Assembly (NCBI GenBank): GCA_966212505.1
Contig: CBIHRS010000006.1
Span: 124,001 to 188,000, forward strand
Direction: 5' to 3'
Length of the DNA stretch: 64,000 nucleotides
Source of the DNA: CAMLIZ01 sp966212505
GTDB taxonomy: Bacteria > Pseudomonadota > Gammaproteobacteria > Burkholderiales > Burkholderiaceae_C
Shown here: piece by piece, positions 32,156 to 39,877 of the stretch
How positions within the stretch are numbered: the stretch's first letter is position 1
Layout of the letters: each line of letters opens with the position of its first letter
The notes under the pieces: generated by a model
Told to the model about the DNA's origin: nothing
Database searches by the model: none
Seen by the model: only the letters and a program-made list of their open reading frames with translations
Translations under genes and position numbers: made by a program

Positions 32156-33000
32156 GCCAAGCCCCCCTGCCGGCGCCGCGCCCAGGCCTGCAGCGCATTG
32201 ATCGCCAGCAGCAGCACGAACGAGGCGGTGAGCATCACCACCGCGATCGCGGTGGCGCCGGTGTAGTCGTATTGCTCGAGCTTGGTGATGATGAGCAGCG
32301 GCGTGATCTCCGAGACCATCGGCAGGTTGCCGGCGATGAAGATCACCGAGCCGTATTCACCCAGTGCCCGCGCGAAGGCCAGCGCAAAGCCGGTGAGCAG
32401 CGCCGGCGTCAGCAGCGGCAGGATCACGCGGGTGAAGGTCTGCCAGCGGTCGGCGCCCAGGGTGGCCGCGGCTTCTTCCACCTCGGCGTGCAGCTCTTCC
32501 AGCACCGGCTGCAGCGTGCGCACCACGAAAGGCAGGCCGATGAAGGTGAGCGCCACGAACACCCCCAACGGCGTGAACGCGATCTTCAACCCCAGCGGCG
32601 CGAACCACTGGCCGATCCAGCCGTTGGTGGAATACAGCGCGGTGAGCGCGATGCCGGCCACCGCGGTGGGCAGCGCGAACGGCAGGTCGACCAGCGCATC
32701 GACCAGGCGCTTGAACGGGAAGTCGTAGCGCACCAGCACCCAGGCGACCACCAGCCCGAACACCGCGTTGACCACCGCGGCGGCGAACGAGGCGCCGAAG
32801 GTCAGCCGGTACGAAGCGACCACGCGCGGCGAAGCCACCGCCTCCACGAACGCCGGCCAGGTCATCGTGAAGGTCTTGAGGAAGGCCGCCGACAGCGGCA
32901 CCAGCACGATCAGGCCGAGGTACAGCAGCGTGAAGCCGAGCGCGAGGTCGAAGCCCGGCAGCACGGTGTGCCGCCGCAGCAGGCTGCGGGAGAAGATCAC
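32152..33000 (-). CDS. cysT: Sulfate ABC transporter permease CysT (CysU)
   Basis: The 282-residue inner-membrane protein has six membrane segments and the EAA loop AATLGADRWQTFTRVILPLL that pairs with CysA. PGFDLALGFTLLYLGLIVLVPL in the first helix and ARALGEYGSVIFIAGN are family signatures. The start is a GTG at 33000 preceded by GGAG. It follows the sulfate-binding-protein gene by 15 bp and overlaps cysW by 4 bp. CysT and CysW form the membrane channel for sulfate or thiosulfate. Confidence 0.95.
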   Translation of the reverse strand: MIFSRSLLRRHTVLPGFDLALGFTLLYLGLIVLVPLSAAFLKTFTMTWPAFVEAVASPRVVASYRLTFGASFAAAVVNAVFGLVVAWVLVRYDFPFKRLVDALVDLPFALPTAVAGIALTALYSTNGWIGQWFAPLGLKIAFTPLGVFVALTFIGLPFVVRTLQPVLEELHAEVEEAAATLGADRWQTFTRVILPLLTPALLTGFALAFARALGEYGSVIFIAGNLPMVSEITPLLIITKLEQYDYTGATAIAVVMLTASFVLLLAINALQAWARRRQGGLA

Positions 33001-33015
33001 GGCAAGCTCCGGGGC

Positions 33016-34026
33016 TTACTTCCGGCCGGCGGCCAGGATCTGGTCGTAGATCCCGCCATCGTCGAAGTGCTCCTTCTGCGCCTTCGTCCAGCCGCCGAAC
33101 AGTTCGTCGATCGTGAAGGTGTTGACCTTGGGGAAATCCTTGGCGTGCTTCGCGAGCACCGCCGCGGCGCGCGGGCGCAGATGGTGTTTCGCGGCGATCT
33201 CCTGCGCCTCGTCGGACCACAGGTACTTGAGGTAGGCCTCGGCCTGCTTGCGCGTGCCCTTCTTGTCGACCACCTTGTCGACCACCGACACCGGGTTCTC
33301 GGCCAGGATGCTCCACTTGGGATACACGACCTCGAAGTTGTCGCCGAACTCGGCCTTGATCAGCTCGACCTCGCTCTCGAAGGTGGCCAGCGCATCGCCG
33401 ATGTTGCGTTGCGCGAAGGTGGTGGTCGCGGCGCGACCGCCGCCATCGAACACCGGCACGTTGGCGAAGATCTTCTGCACCAGCGCCTTGGCCTGCTCGG
33501 CGTTGCCGCCGGCCTTGAGCACCGAGCCCCAGGCGGCCACGTAGGTGTAGCGGCCATTGCCGGTGATCTTGGGGTTGGGGATCACGACCGAGACACCGGG
33601 CTTGGCCAGATCGGGCCAGTCCTTGATGCCCTTGGGGTTGCCCTTGCGCACCAGGATCACCGTGGTGGAGGTGGTGGGCGAGGCATTGTCGGGCAGGCGC
33701 TTGGCCCAGTCGGCCGGCAGCAGCTTGCCGCGCGTGGCCAGCACGTCGATGTCGCTGGCCTGGTTCATCGTGACCACATCGGCCTCCAGGCCGTCGAGCA
33801 CCGCACGCGCCTGCTTGCTGGAGCCGCCGTGCGACTGCTTCACCTCGAGGTCTTCACCAGCCGTGGACTTCCAATGCTTGGTGAAGGCGGCGTTGTAGTC
33901 CTTGTAGAACTCGCGCGCCACGTCGTAGCTCACGTTGAGCAGCGAGGTGGCGGCCGAGGCGGCACCGGCCGCGCCCATCAGCGCGGCCACCAGCAACGCC
34001 GCCCGTCCCAAAGAAGAAAGTTTCAT
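33016..34026 (-). CDS. sbp: Periplasmic sulfate-binding protein, first gene of cys operon
   Basis: The 336-residue protein has a signal peptide (cleavage near GAASAAT) and the sulfate-binding fold of Sbp/CysP: LLNVSYDVAREFYKDYN, SHGGSSKQARAVLDGLEADVVT with the anion-binding loop, and FDGGGRAATTTFAQRNIGD. It delivers sulfate or thiosulfate to CysTWA. The ATG at 34026 is chosen because it directly precedes the signal peptide; six upstream in-frame residues are not needed. The 96 bp upstream are AT-richer than average and probably hold the CysB-dependent promoter. Whether it prefers sulfate or thiosulfate cannot be told. Confidence 0.95.
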   Translation of the reverse strand: MKLSSLGRAALLVAALMGAAGAASAATSLLNVSYDVAREFYKDYNAAFTKHWKSTAGEDLEVKQSHGGSSKQARAVLDGLEADVVTMNQASDIDVLATRGKLLPADWAKRLPDNASPTTSTTVILVRKGNPKGIKDWPDLAKPGVSVVIPNPKITGNGRYTYVAAWGSVLKAGGNAEQAKALVQKIFANVPVFDGGGRAATTTFAQRNIGDALATFESEVELIKAEFGDNFEVVYPKWSILAENPVSVVDKVVDKKGTRKQAEAYLKYLWSDEAQEIAAKHHLRPRAAAVLAKHAKDFPKVNTFTIDELFGGWTKAQKEHFDDGGIYDQILAAGRK

Positions 34027-34122
34027 GACCCAGCCTGCTTCCAATGCAAGGAACGCATGCTAGAGGCGATGTAACGACGAGAAAACAAAGGGATCGGAGT
34101 TTGCTTATGCGAAAACTGTCGA

Positions 34123-34671
34123 TCAGCTCTTCTTGCCGGTGTCCTTGCTCTCCTTGTCGGTGGCGGCCTTCAGGTCCTTGGCCATCTCGAGGTGATGACG
34201 CAGCGCCGGCAGGGTCTTCTCGGCCCAGGCCTTCACCTCGGCGTCCTTGCCGTCCTTGGCTTCCTTCTCGAACAGGCGCACCGTGTCTTCGTGCGCCTTC
34301 ACGCCGAAGCTGTCGGCATAGTGCTTGTCGAAGCTGGCGCCGTCACGGCCGTCGAGCAGCTTGATCTTGGCCTTGTCGGCCAGGCCCGGCTCGGTGGGCA
34401 GCTTCACGTCCTTGGAGGCCGCCAGCGCCTTCAGCTCGTCGTTGGCCTTGGTGTGGTCGTCGACCATCTGCGTGGCGAATCCCTTGACCTGCGTGTTGGC
34501 GGCCTTGGTCGAGGCGATCTTGCTCGCCTCCACCTCGGCGAGGCCCGATTCGGCGGCCTTCTTCATGAAAGCGGCATCGGCATGGGGCACGTTGTCCTTG
34601 GCCCAGGCGCTGCCCGCGAGCAGCAGCACGGCAAGCGCGGGAGACAGGCGGCGGGTGAGGGTGTTGTTCAT
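34123..34671 (-). CDS. DUF4142-family periplasmic protein
   Basis: The 182-residue product has a signal peptide (ALAVLLLAGSAWAKD) and a helical DUF4142 domain: DAAFMKKAAESGLAEVEASK, KGFATQMVDDHTKANDELKAL, and ALRHHLEMAKDL, a ferritin-like four-helix pattern with conserved His and Glu. Members are periplasmic or outer-membrane-associated proteins of unknown function, often linked to stress. GGAG lies before the ATG. It is inserted between the two sulfate-binding-protein genes, all on the minus strand, but with gaps of 60-100 bp, so it may be separately transcribed. No sulfur link is known. Confidence 0.9.
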   Translation of the reverse strand: MNNTLTRRLSPALAVLLLAGSAWAKDNVPHADAAFMKKAAESGLAEVEASKIASTKAANTQVKGFATQMVDDHTKANDELKALAASKDVKLPTEPGLADKAKIKLLDGRDGASFDKHYADSFGVKAHEDTVRLFEKEAKDGKDAEVKAWAEKTLPALRHHLEMAKDLKAATDKESKDTGKKS

Positions 34672-34731
34672 GCGGAACTCCGGCAGTGGATGGACTCACT
34701 GCCGGGCAGCAACCGCCATACCCAGCCGGGC

Positions 34732-35736
34732 TTACTTCTTCGTGTAGATCTGGTCGAACACGCCGCCGTCGTCGAAGTGGGTCTTCTGCGCCTTGGTCCA
34801 GCCGCCGAAGGCGTCGTTGATGCTGAACAGCTTGATCTGCGGGAACTGGCCGGCGTACTTGGCTGCGGCCTTGGGATCGGTCGGGCGGTAGAAATTCTTG
34901 CCGGCGATGTCCTGGCCTTCCGGGGAATACAGGTATTCGAGGTAGGCCTGGGCCACGGCGCGGGTGCCGCGCTTGTCGACCACCTTGTCGACCACCGCGA
35001 CCGGCGGCTCGGCCAGGATGCTGACCGGCGGGTAGATCACGTCGAATTTGTCTTCGCCGAATTCCTTCTTCACGAGGCCGGCCTCGTTTTCCCACGACAG
35101 CAGCACGTCGCCCAGGCCACGCTCGGCGAAGCTCACGGTGGCGCCGCGCGCGCCCGAGTCGAGCACCGGCACGTTGGCATAGACCTTCTGGATGTAGTCG
35201 CGCGCCTTGGCCTCGCTGCCGCCGGGGGCGGTGAGCGCCGAGCCGTAGGCCGCCAGGTAGGCCCAGCGGGCGCCGCCCGAGGTCTTGGGGTTGGCGGTGA
35301 TCACCGAGACGCCGGGCTTGACCAGGTCGTTCCAGGTCTTGATGCCCTTGGGGTTGCCCTTGCGCACGATGAACACGATGGTCGAGGTGTACGGCGTGCT
35401 GTTGTGCGGCAGGCGCTTCTGCCATTCGGGCGCCAGCAGCTTGGCGCGCTGGCCGATCTCGTCGATGTCGTAGGCCAGCGCCAGCGTCACCACGTCGGCC
35501 TCGAGGCCGTCGATCACCGAGCGGGCCTGCTTGCCCGAGCCGCCGTGCGAGGCCTTGACCGACACGGTGTCGCCGGTCTTGGCCTTCCAGTACTTGGCAA
35601 AGGCGGCGTTGTATTCCTGGTAGAGCTCGCGCGTCGGGTCGTACGACACGTTGAGCAGCGTGATGTCCTTGGCCAGGGCCGAGAGCGAAGTGGCGGCCAG
35701 CGTGGCGCCGAGGAGGAAGCGGTGGAGCGTTTTCAT
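34732..35736 (-). CDS. Second periplasmic sulfate-binding protein
   Basis: The 334-residue protein is a paralogue of the operon's binding protein, with a signal peptide (LAATSLSALAKD) and the same motifs: LLNVSYDPTRELYQEYN, SHGGSGKQARSVIDGLEADVVT and LDSGARGATVSFAERGLGDVLL. It is closer to the classical Sbp of enterobacteria in length and motifs. It has no permease genes of its own, so it probably uses CysTWA 2 kb downstream; one of the two may prefer thiosulfate. The gene is divergent from a peroxiredoxin gene, with a conspicuous dyad between them. Upstream extension of the frame beyond 35736 gives sequence unlike a signal peptide and was rejected. Confidence 0.94.
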   Translation of the reverse strand: MKTLHRFLLGATLAATSLSALAKDITLLNVSYDPTRELYQEYNAAFAKYWKAKTGDTVSVKASHGGSGKQARSVIDGLEADVVTLALAYDIDEIGQRAKLLAPEWQKRLPHNSTPYTSTIVFIVRKGNPKGIKTWNDLVKPGVSVITANPKTSGGARWAYLAAYGSALTAPGGSEAKARDYIQKVYANVPVLDSGARGATVSFAERGLGDVLLSWENEAGLVKKEFGEDKFDVIYPPVSILAEPPVAVVDKVVDKRGTRAVAQAYLEYLYSPEGQDIAGKNFYRPTDPKAAAKYAGQFPQIKLFSINDAFGGWTKAQKTHFDDGGVFDQIYTKK

Positions 35737-35770
35737 GAGGCTGAAATCTAGACAGCGCTGAAACATCGAG

Positions 35771-35809
35771 GAACGAATGTTCATGAATGTCCATAGAACA
35801 AATTCGTTC
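35771..35809. promoter_or_regulatory. 39-bp dyad between sulfate-binding-protein and peroxiredoxin genes
   Basis: GAACGAAT at 35771-35778 is the exact inverse of ATTCGTTC at 35802-35809, and inside it TGTTC at 35778-35782 mirrors GAACA at 35796-35800. The spacer also carries a 10-bp tandem repeat (GAATGTTCAT then GAATGTCCAT, one mismatch). This AT-rich island sits midway in the 141-bp divergent gap. A CysB-type or redox LysR operator serving both genes is a reasonable guess. Confidence 0.55.
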
Positions 35810-35877
35810 TTGGCAGCGCCGGCGCCCGCGACTAACGTGGCGCCCCTGCCTCGATGCACCCACAGAAAGGACTTGCC

Positions 35878-36519
35878 ATGGCTTCTTTGCGCCTGGGCGA
35901 CACCGCCCCCGATTTCGAACAGGACTCCACCGAAGGCCGCATCCGCTTCCACCAGTGGCTGGGCGACAGCTGGGGCGTGCTGTTCTCGCACCCGGCCGAC
36001 TTCACGCCGGTGTGCACCACCGAGCTGGGCCTGACCGCCAAGCTGGCCGAGGAGTTCAAGAAGCGCAACGTGAAGGCGATCGCGCTCTCGGTCGACCCGG
36101 TGGATTCGCACCAGAAGTGGGTGCGCGACATCAACGAGACGCAGGGCTGCACCGTCAACTTCCCGATCATCGCCGACGCCGACCGCAAGGTGAGCGAGCT
36201 CTACGACATGATCCACCCCAACGCGAACGCCACGCTCACGGTGCGCTCGCTGTTCGTGATCGATCCGAACAAGAAGGTGCGGCTGATCATCACCTACCCC
36301 GCCAGCACCGGCCGCAACTTCGACGAGGTGCTGCGCGTGATCGACTCGCTGCAGCTCACCGACCACCACAGCGTGGCCACGCCCGGCAACTGGAAGCAGG
36401 GCGACGACGTGGTGATCGTGCCCTCGCTGCAGGACCCCGAGCTGATCAAGCAGAAGTTCCCCAAGGGCTACAAGGCCGTGACGCCCTACCTGCGCCTGAC
36501 GCCGCAGCCCAACCGCTGA
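35878..36519 (+). CDS. 1-Cys peroxiredoxin (Prx6/AhpC-TSA family)
   Basis: The 213-residue cytoplasmic protein reduces peroxides with the peroxidatic Cys in HPADFTPVCTTELG, near residue 48. Length and features such as VDSHQKWVRDI, DADRKVSELYDMIHP, RSLFVIDPNKKVRLIITYPASTGRNFDEVLRVID and the C-terminal GDDVVIVPSLQDPE identify the Prx6 group, larger than AhpC. A second Cys (near residue 93, in TQGCTVNF) is not at the usual resolving position. The ATG at 35878 follows AGAAAGGA. It is divergent from the second sulfate-binding-protein gene and shares the dyad region, suggesting linked control of sulfur supply and peroxide defence. Confidence 0.94.
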   Translation: MASLRLGDTAPDFEQDSTEGRIRFHQWLGDSWGVLFSHPADFTPVCTTELGLTAKLAEEFKKRNVKAIALSVDPVDSHQKWVRDINETQGCTVNFPIIADADRKVSELYDMIHPNANATLTVRSLFVIDPNKKVRLIITYPASTGRNFDEVLRVIDSLQLTDHHSVATPGNWKQGDDVVIVPSLQDPELIKQKFPKGYKAVTPYLRLTPQPNR

Positions 36520-36573
36520 TCGCCTCCACAGGCGTTTCAGCCTGACACAAGGGCGCACCACTTCGTCAGACGC

Positions 36574-36607
36574 TTGTCAGCGCGCTCCAGATACTGCGCG
36601 CTGACAA
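36574..36607. promoter_or_regulatory. 12-bp perfect inverted repeat
   Basis: TTGTCAGCGCGC at 36574-36585 is mirrored exactly by GCGCGCTGACAA at 36596-36607, with a 10-base spacer. It ends 22 bp before the GTG start of the PEP-CTERM gene and begins 55 bp after the peroxiredoxin stop. There is no T-run, so it is either an operator or a 5' untranslated hairpin for the PEP-CTERM gene, or a factor-dependent terminator of the peroxiredoxin gene. Confidence 0.6.
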
Positions 36608-36629
36608 CCATCACTTCGAGGAGGCGCGC

Positions 36630-37520
36630 GTGGCGTCGTCGCTGTTCAAGTCTGCTGCTGCCGCAGCAGCGTTGAGTGTGGCCGCATGGTCGGCCCAGGC
36701 CGTCGAGCTGCTCGTGCCGGCCTACTTCTATCCGTCGTACGACCCGGCGCAAAGCCAGTGGGACGAGATGCAGGCCGCGCTGGCCCGCGGCGTGAAGGTC
36801 ACCGCGATCATGAACGTGGCCAACGGCCCCGGCACCGCGCCCAACAGCGACTACCTCGCCGCGGTGCAGAGCTTCCGCGCCGCCGGCGGCCGGGTGCTCG
36901 GCTATGTGTACACCTGCTACGGCAACAACACCTGCTCGGCGGGGCTGCCCTCGACCCGCTCGGTGAACGACGTGCTGGCCGATGTGCAGCGCTATGCGCA
37001 GTGGTATCCGGTCGACGGCATCTTCCTCGACGAGATGTCGAACCAGACCGCGGCGCTGCCGTTCTACCAGCAGGTCTCGCAGAGCCTGCGCAGCAGCCAT
37101 CCTGCCTGGCAGATCGTCGGCAACCCGGGCACCGCAGCGCCGGCCGGCTACCTGGGCGCGATCGACACCATCGTGACCTTCGAGCAGGGCACCGGCTCGT
37201 ATGCGACGGCGACCACCGAACCGTGGATGGGCACCGAACCGGCGGCACGCCAGGCGCACCTGCACTACAACGTGGCCGATACCGCGACGATGCGCACGCT
37301 GCTGGCCGAGGCGGTGCAGCGCAACGCCGGCTACGTCTACATCACCGACGACCGCTACACGCCCGGCAACCCGGCCGAGCCCAACCCGTGGGACCGGCTG
37401 CCGAGCTACTGGAACGAAGAGGTGGCCGCCATCGCGGCCGTGCCCGAGCCGGAGACCTGGGCGCTGATGGGCGTGGGTCTGTGCCTGCTCGCGCTGGCAC
37501 GACGCCCACGTCGAGCCTGA
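36630..37520 (+). CDS. Spherulation-specific family 4 protein with PEP-CTERM sorting signal
   Basis: The 296-residue protein has a signal peptide (cleavage near SAQAVE) and a TIM-barrel-like domain of the spherulin-4 family: LLVPAYFYPSYDP at the start, DGIFLDEMSN in the middle with acidic residues at strand ends, and GYVYITDDRYTPGNPAEPNPWDRLPSYW near the end. The family is related to glycoside-hydrolase-like barrels acting on surface polysaccharide, but activity is unproven. The C-terminus is a PEP-CTERM signal: VPEPETWALMG, a hydrophobic helix, then RRPRRA, marking the protein for exosortase processing to the cell envelope. GAGGAGG precedes the GTG start at 36630. Confidence 0.9.
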   Translation: MASSLFKSAAAAAALSVAAWSAQAVELLVPAYFYPSYDPAQSQWDEMQAALARGVKVTAIMNVANGPGTAPNSDYLAAVQSFRAAGGRVLGYVYTCYGNNTCSAGLPSTRSVNDVLADVQRYAQWYPVDGIFLDEMSNQTAALPFYQQVSQSLRSSHPAWQIVGNPGTAAPAGYLGAIDTIVTFEQGTGSYATATTEPWMGTEPAARQAHLHYNVADTATMRTLLAEAVQRNAGYVYITDDRYTPGNPAEPNPWDRLPSYWNEEVAAIAAVPEPETWALMGVGLCLLALARRPRRA

Positions 37521-37523
37521 GCT

Positions 37524-38129
37524 TCAGACGGCAAACGACCACTCTGTAAAGGCGGCACGCTGCGGCCGCTGCGCGCGCTCCAGCCGTTGCACGGCCGCCT
37601 GCACCCAGCGCTGCGCCAACGGCAGCGGCCCGAAGCCTGACTCGGCGTTGATGTGGCCGGCATCGCCCAGGCTGGTCCAGTGGCTGCCCCAGCGTGCAGC
37701 CCAGCGGCGCGTGCTGGCCGCCGTCATCCACGGGTCGGTGTCGCTGGCGATCAGCGTGCTCGGCACCGGCAGCCGGCCCTGCGGGAGCAGCGCCGCCACG
37801 CCGAACTTGTCGGGCTCGGCCGGCGCGACCAGCAGCGCCGCGGCAATCGGCGAATCGGGCTGGTCTTCGAGGTGATGCGCCAGCGCGAGGCAGCCGAAGC
37901 TGTGCGCCACCGCGATCCACGGCCCGCGGCCATGGCGCTCGAGCGTGGCGCCGATGCGGGCCGACCAGCGCTCGAGCTCGGGCTTGTCCCAGTCGCGCTG
38001 CGTCACGCGCACCGCATCGCGGTGATGGGCCTGCAGCCAGGTCTGCCAGTGGGCCGGGCCGCTGTCGTGCAGGCCCGGCACGATCAGCAGGCGGGCGGCG
38101 CGGTGAGAGGAGAAGACGGCATCGTTCAT
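37524..38129 (-). CDS. RBBP9/YdeN-family alpha/beta hydrolase
   Basis: The 201-residue cytoplasmic serine hydrolase has LLIVPGLHDSGPAHWQTWL at the N-terminus, the nucleophile elbow AHSFGCLALAHH near residue 77, the acidic residue in SDTDPWM and the catalytic His in DAGHINAESGFG. These are the hallmarks of the RBBP9/YdeN family; substrates are unknown. It is the distal gene of a minus-strand group with thioredoxin-like, rhodanese, nitrilase and amidotransferase genes, but a 95-bp gap separates it from the nearest, so membership of that unit is doubtful. Its 3' end is 4 bp from the PEP-CTERM gene stop. Confidence 0.92.
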   Translation of the reverse strand: MNDAVFSSHRAARLLIVPGLHDSGPAHWQTWLQAHHRDAVRVTQRDWDKPELERWSARIGATLERHGRGPWIAVAHSFGCLALAHHLEDQPDSPIAAALLVAPAEPDKFGVAALLPQGRLPVPSTLIASDTDPWMTAASTRRWAARWGSHWTSLGDAGHINAESGFGPLPLAQRWVQAAVQRLERAQRPQRAAFTEWSFAV

Positions 38130-38224
38130 GCCCTCAAGGTAGCGGCCGGAGGCAACGGGCGGAACGAATCAATCCGAGGCACGACATGCGTTGGGCGCAT
38201 GTGGCGTTGCAGGCCGAAAGACCG

Positions 38225-38581
38225 TCAGGCCAGCGCCCGCAGTCCGGCGAGCAGCTCGGCCAGCTCGTCGTCATCCATCGAATGCTCGGCCGGCGGCAGG
38301 TTGCCTTGCTCCGCGGCGCGCAGCATGCGCTCCAGCGTCTCGGGCTGCGGCGTCAGCACGCCGAGGAAGCGCAGGTCATCGCCCTGCGCGATCAGCAGCG
38401 TCGGGAAATTCTCGACGTCGATCGCATGCACGAGGTCGGCCTCGTCCTCGATGTCGACATAGACGAAGCGGTGCGCCGGATGGCGCGCGGCCGCGGCCTC
38501 GAAGGTCGCGCGGTAGCTGTTGCACAGCTGGCACCAGCGCGCGCACAGGCAGGCAACGAACAGGGGGGCGGGAGAACTCAT
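38225..38581 (-). CDS. Thioredoxin-family protein
   Basis: The 118-residue protein has a thioredoxin fold with the redox motif WCQLC near residue 16 and the cis-Pro in ENFPTLLIA near residue 58. It has no signal peptide, so it is probably cytoplasmic. The active site differs from the standard WCGPC, so its redox potential and partner are probably unusual. The N-terminal strand before the CxxC is short, and the C-terminus is acidic (HSMDDDELAELL). I chose the ATG at 38581; a TTG at 38632 would add 17 residues without thioredoxin character. It lies 65 bp after the rhodanese gene. Confidence 0.85.
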   Translation of the reverse strand: MSSPAPLFVACLCARWCQLCNSYRATFEAAAARHPAHRFVYVDIEDEADLVHAIDVENFPTLLIAQGDDLRFLGVLTPQPETLERMLRAAEQGNLPPAEHSMDDDELAELLAGLRALA

Positions 38582-38646
38582 GGCCCGCCAATCATCCACG
38601 ATCGCGGCCCCACGCGTATTGCGTGAGGCCAAGCGATCCGGTGCGA

Positions 38647-39069
38647 TCAGGCCGCCTCGGCGGCTGCCGCCGGCACACCGGTCTCGAGCGCGAAGCCTTC
38701 GTCGATCCAGCCGGTGATGCCGCCGATCATCAGTTTCACCGGCCGGCCCAGCTTGGCCAGGCGGATCGCGCCACGGTGGCCGCCGTTGCAGTGCGGGCCG
38801 GCGCAGTAGGTGACGAACAGCGTCTCGGGCGGCCAGGCCGCGAGCTTGGACGCGACGATCTTGCCGTGCGGCAGATTGATCGCGCCCGGCACGTGGCCCT
38901 TCTCATACAGCGCCGGGCTGCGCACGTCGAGCAGCACGAAATCGGCGCGGCCGCTCGACAGCGCGTCGTGCACGTCCCAGCAGTCGGTCTCGAACTGCAG
39001 CGCGGATTCGAAATGCCGCAGCGCGGTGGCGCTGTCGGCGGCGGGAATGGCGGTGACATTGGATGGCAT
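38647..39069 (-). CDS. Rhodanese-like sulfurtransferase
   Basis: The 140-residue protein is a single rhodanese domain. FVLLDVRSPALYEKGHVPGA and the active-site loop YCAGPHCNGGHRGAIRLAKLG (active Cys near residue 92, a second Cys four residues on) followed by VKLMIGGITGWIDEGF are family features. Such proteins carry persulfide sulfur. GAGGAG precedes the ATG at 39069, fixing the start within a longer open frame. It lies 37 bp downstream of the nitrilase gene in the LysR-flanked group, with a thioredoxin-like gene next; thioredoxins often reduce rhodanese persulfides, so the pair may work together. Confidence 0.92.
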   Translation of the reverse strand: MPSNVTAIPAADSATALRHFESALQFETDCWDVHDALSSGRADFVLLDVRSPALYEKGHVPGAINLPHGKIVASKLAAWPPETLFVTYCAGPHCNGGHRGAIRLAKLGRPVKLMIGGITGWIDEGFALETGVPAAAAEAA

Positions 39070-39106
39070 GGTTTCTCCTCTCGATGACATGGGTGGGTGA
39101 ATCGGA

Positions 39107-39877
39107 TCAGCTGCCCAGCGGCAGCGCATCGCCCGACCAGGCGCCAGCCTGCCGGCGCACCAGCAGCAGCGCGGCGCCGGGGCCCGGCAGCGCGGCCACG
39201 CATTCGCCGCCCGGCGCCCAGAAGGCGCTGCGGCCCGCACAGGCATAGCCGCCCGAGGGCGCGCCGTGGTTGGCCAACAGCACGCCGAAGCGGTGGCGTG
39301 CCGCACGCTGCGCCAGCTGCGCCGCATCGGCCGCATAGCCGGCCTCCGAGATCAGCGAGCCGGCCAGGTACAGCGAGGCGCCGCTCGCGGCGGCCACCTC
39401 GGCATGCACGGGCTGCGAGGTGTCGGCGCAGATCGCCAGCGCCATCGTCTCGCCGCTGATCGAGTGGCTTGCGCCGGGCGCATCGCCCGGCACAGCGAAG
39501 CGCTCCTCGCCGGGATGCAGGTGGTGCTTGGCATAGGCGGCGGTCGTGCCGTCGGGCCTAAACAAGAGGGCGCCGATGAATGGCCGCGCCCCGCCGCTGG
39601 CCAACGGCGCACCGACCACTAGGTGCATGTGGCAGGCCATCGCCTGCGCGCGCAGCGGCGTCAGGCGCGGGTCATCAGGCTGCAGTGCGCAAGCGCTCAC
39701 CAGCGCCGGCTCATAGCCGCTGAGCGACAGCTCGGGAAACAGCACCAGCGACGCGCCGGCGCGATGCGCGGCCTCGACGAAGCGCAGGTGCCGCTCGACG
39801 TTGGCCTCGATGTCGCCGGGCACCGAGGCCGACTGCGCGGCCGCGATGCACAAGGCGGTATTCCCCTGATCGCTCAT
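39107..39877 (-). CDS. Carbon-nitrogen hydrolase (nitrilase superfamily)
   Basis: The 256-residue cytoplasmic protein has the nitrilase Glu-Lys-Cys triad: Glu in FPELSLSGYE near residue 48, Lys in AKHHLHPGEE near 116, and Cys in AICADTSQP near 150. Family members hydrolyse amides or nitriles. The sequence fits no named branch well; it is shorter after the Cys than typical omega-amidases. Its start overlaps the stop of the glutamine-amidotransferase-like gene by 4 bp, so the two are translationally coupled, which suggests they act on one nitrogen-containing compound. It is in the divergent LysR group. Confidence 0.92.
   Translation of the reverse strand: MSDQGNTALCIAAAQSASVPGDIEANVERHLRFVEAAHRAGASLVLFPELSLSGYEPALVSACALQPDDPRLTPLRAQAMACHMHLVVGAPLASGGARPFIGALLFRPDGTTAAYAKHHLHPGEERFAVPGDAPGASHSISGETMALAICADTSQPVHAEVAAASGASLYLAGSLISEAGYAADAAQLAQRAARHRFGVLLANHGAPSGGYACAGRSAFWAPGGECVAALPGPGAALLLVRRQAGAWSGDALPLGS

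Noticed and set aside
32272..34074. 600-residue open frame opposite the cys operon
   Set aside because: Gln/Arg/His-rich shadow antisense to well-identified cysTW and sbp.
35737..36561. N-terminal extension of the second sulfate-binding protein
   Set aside because: This is antisense to the peroxiredoxin gene, and a signal peptide starts at 35736.
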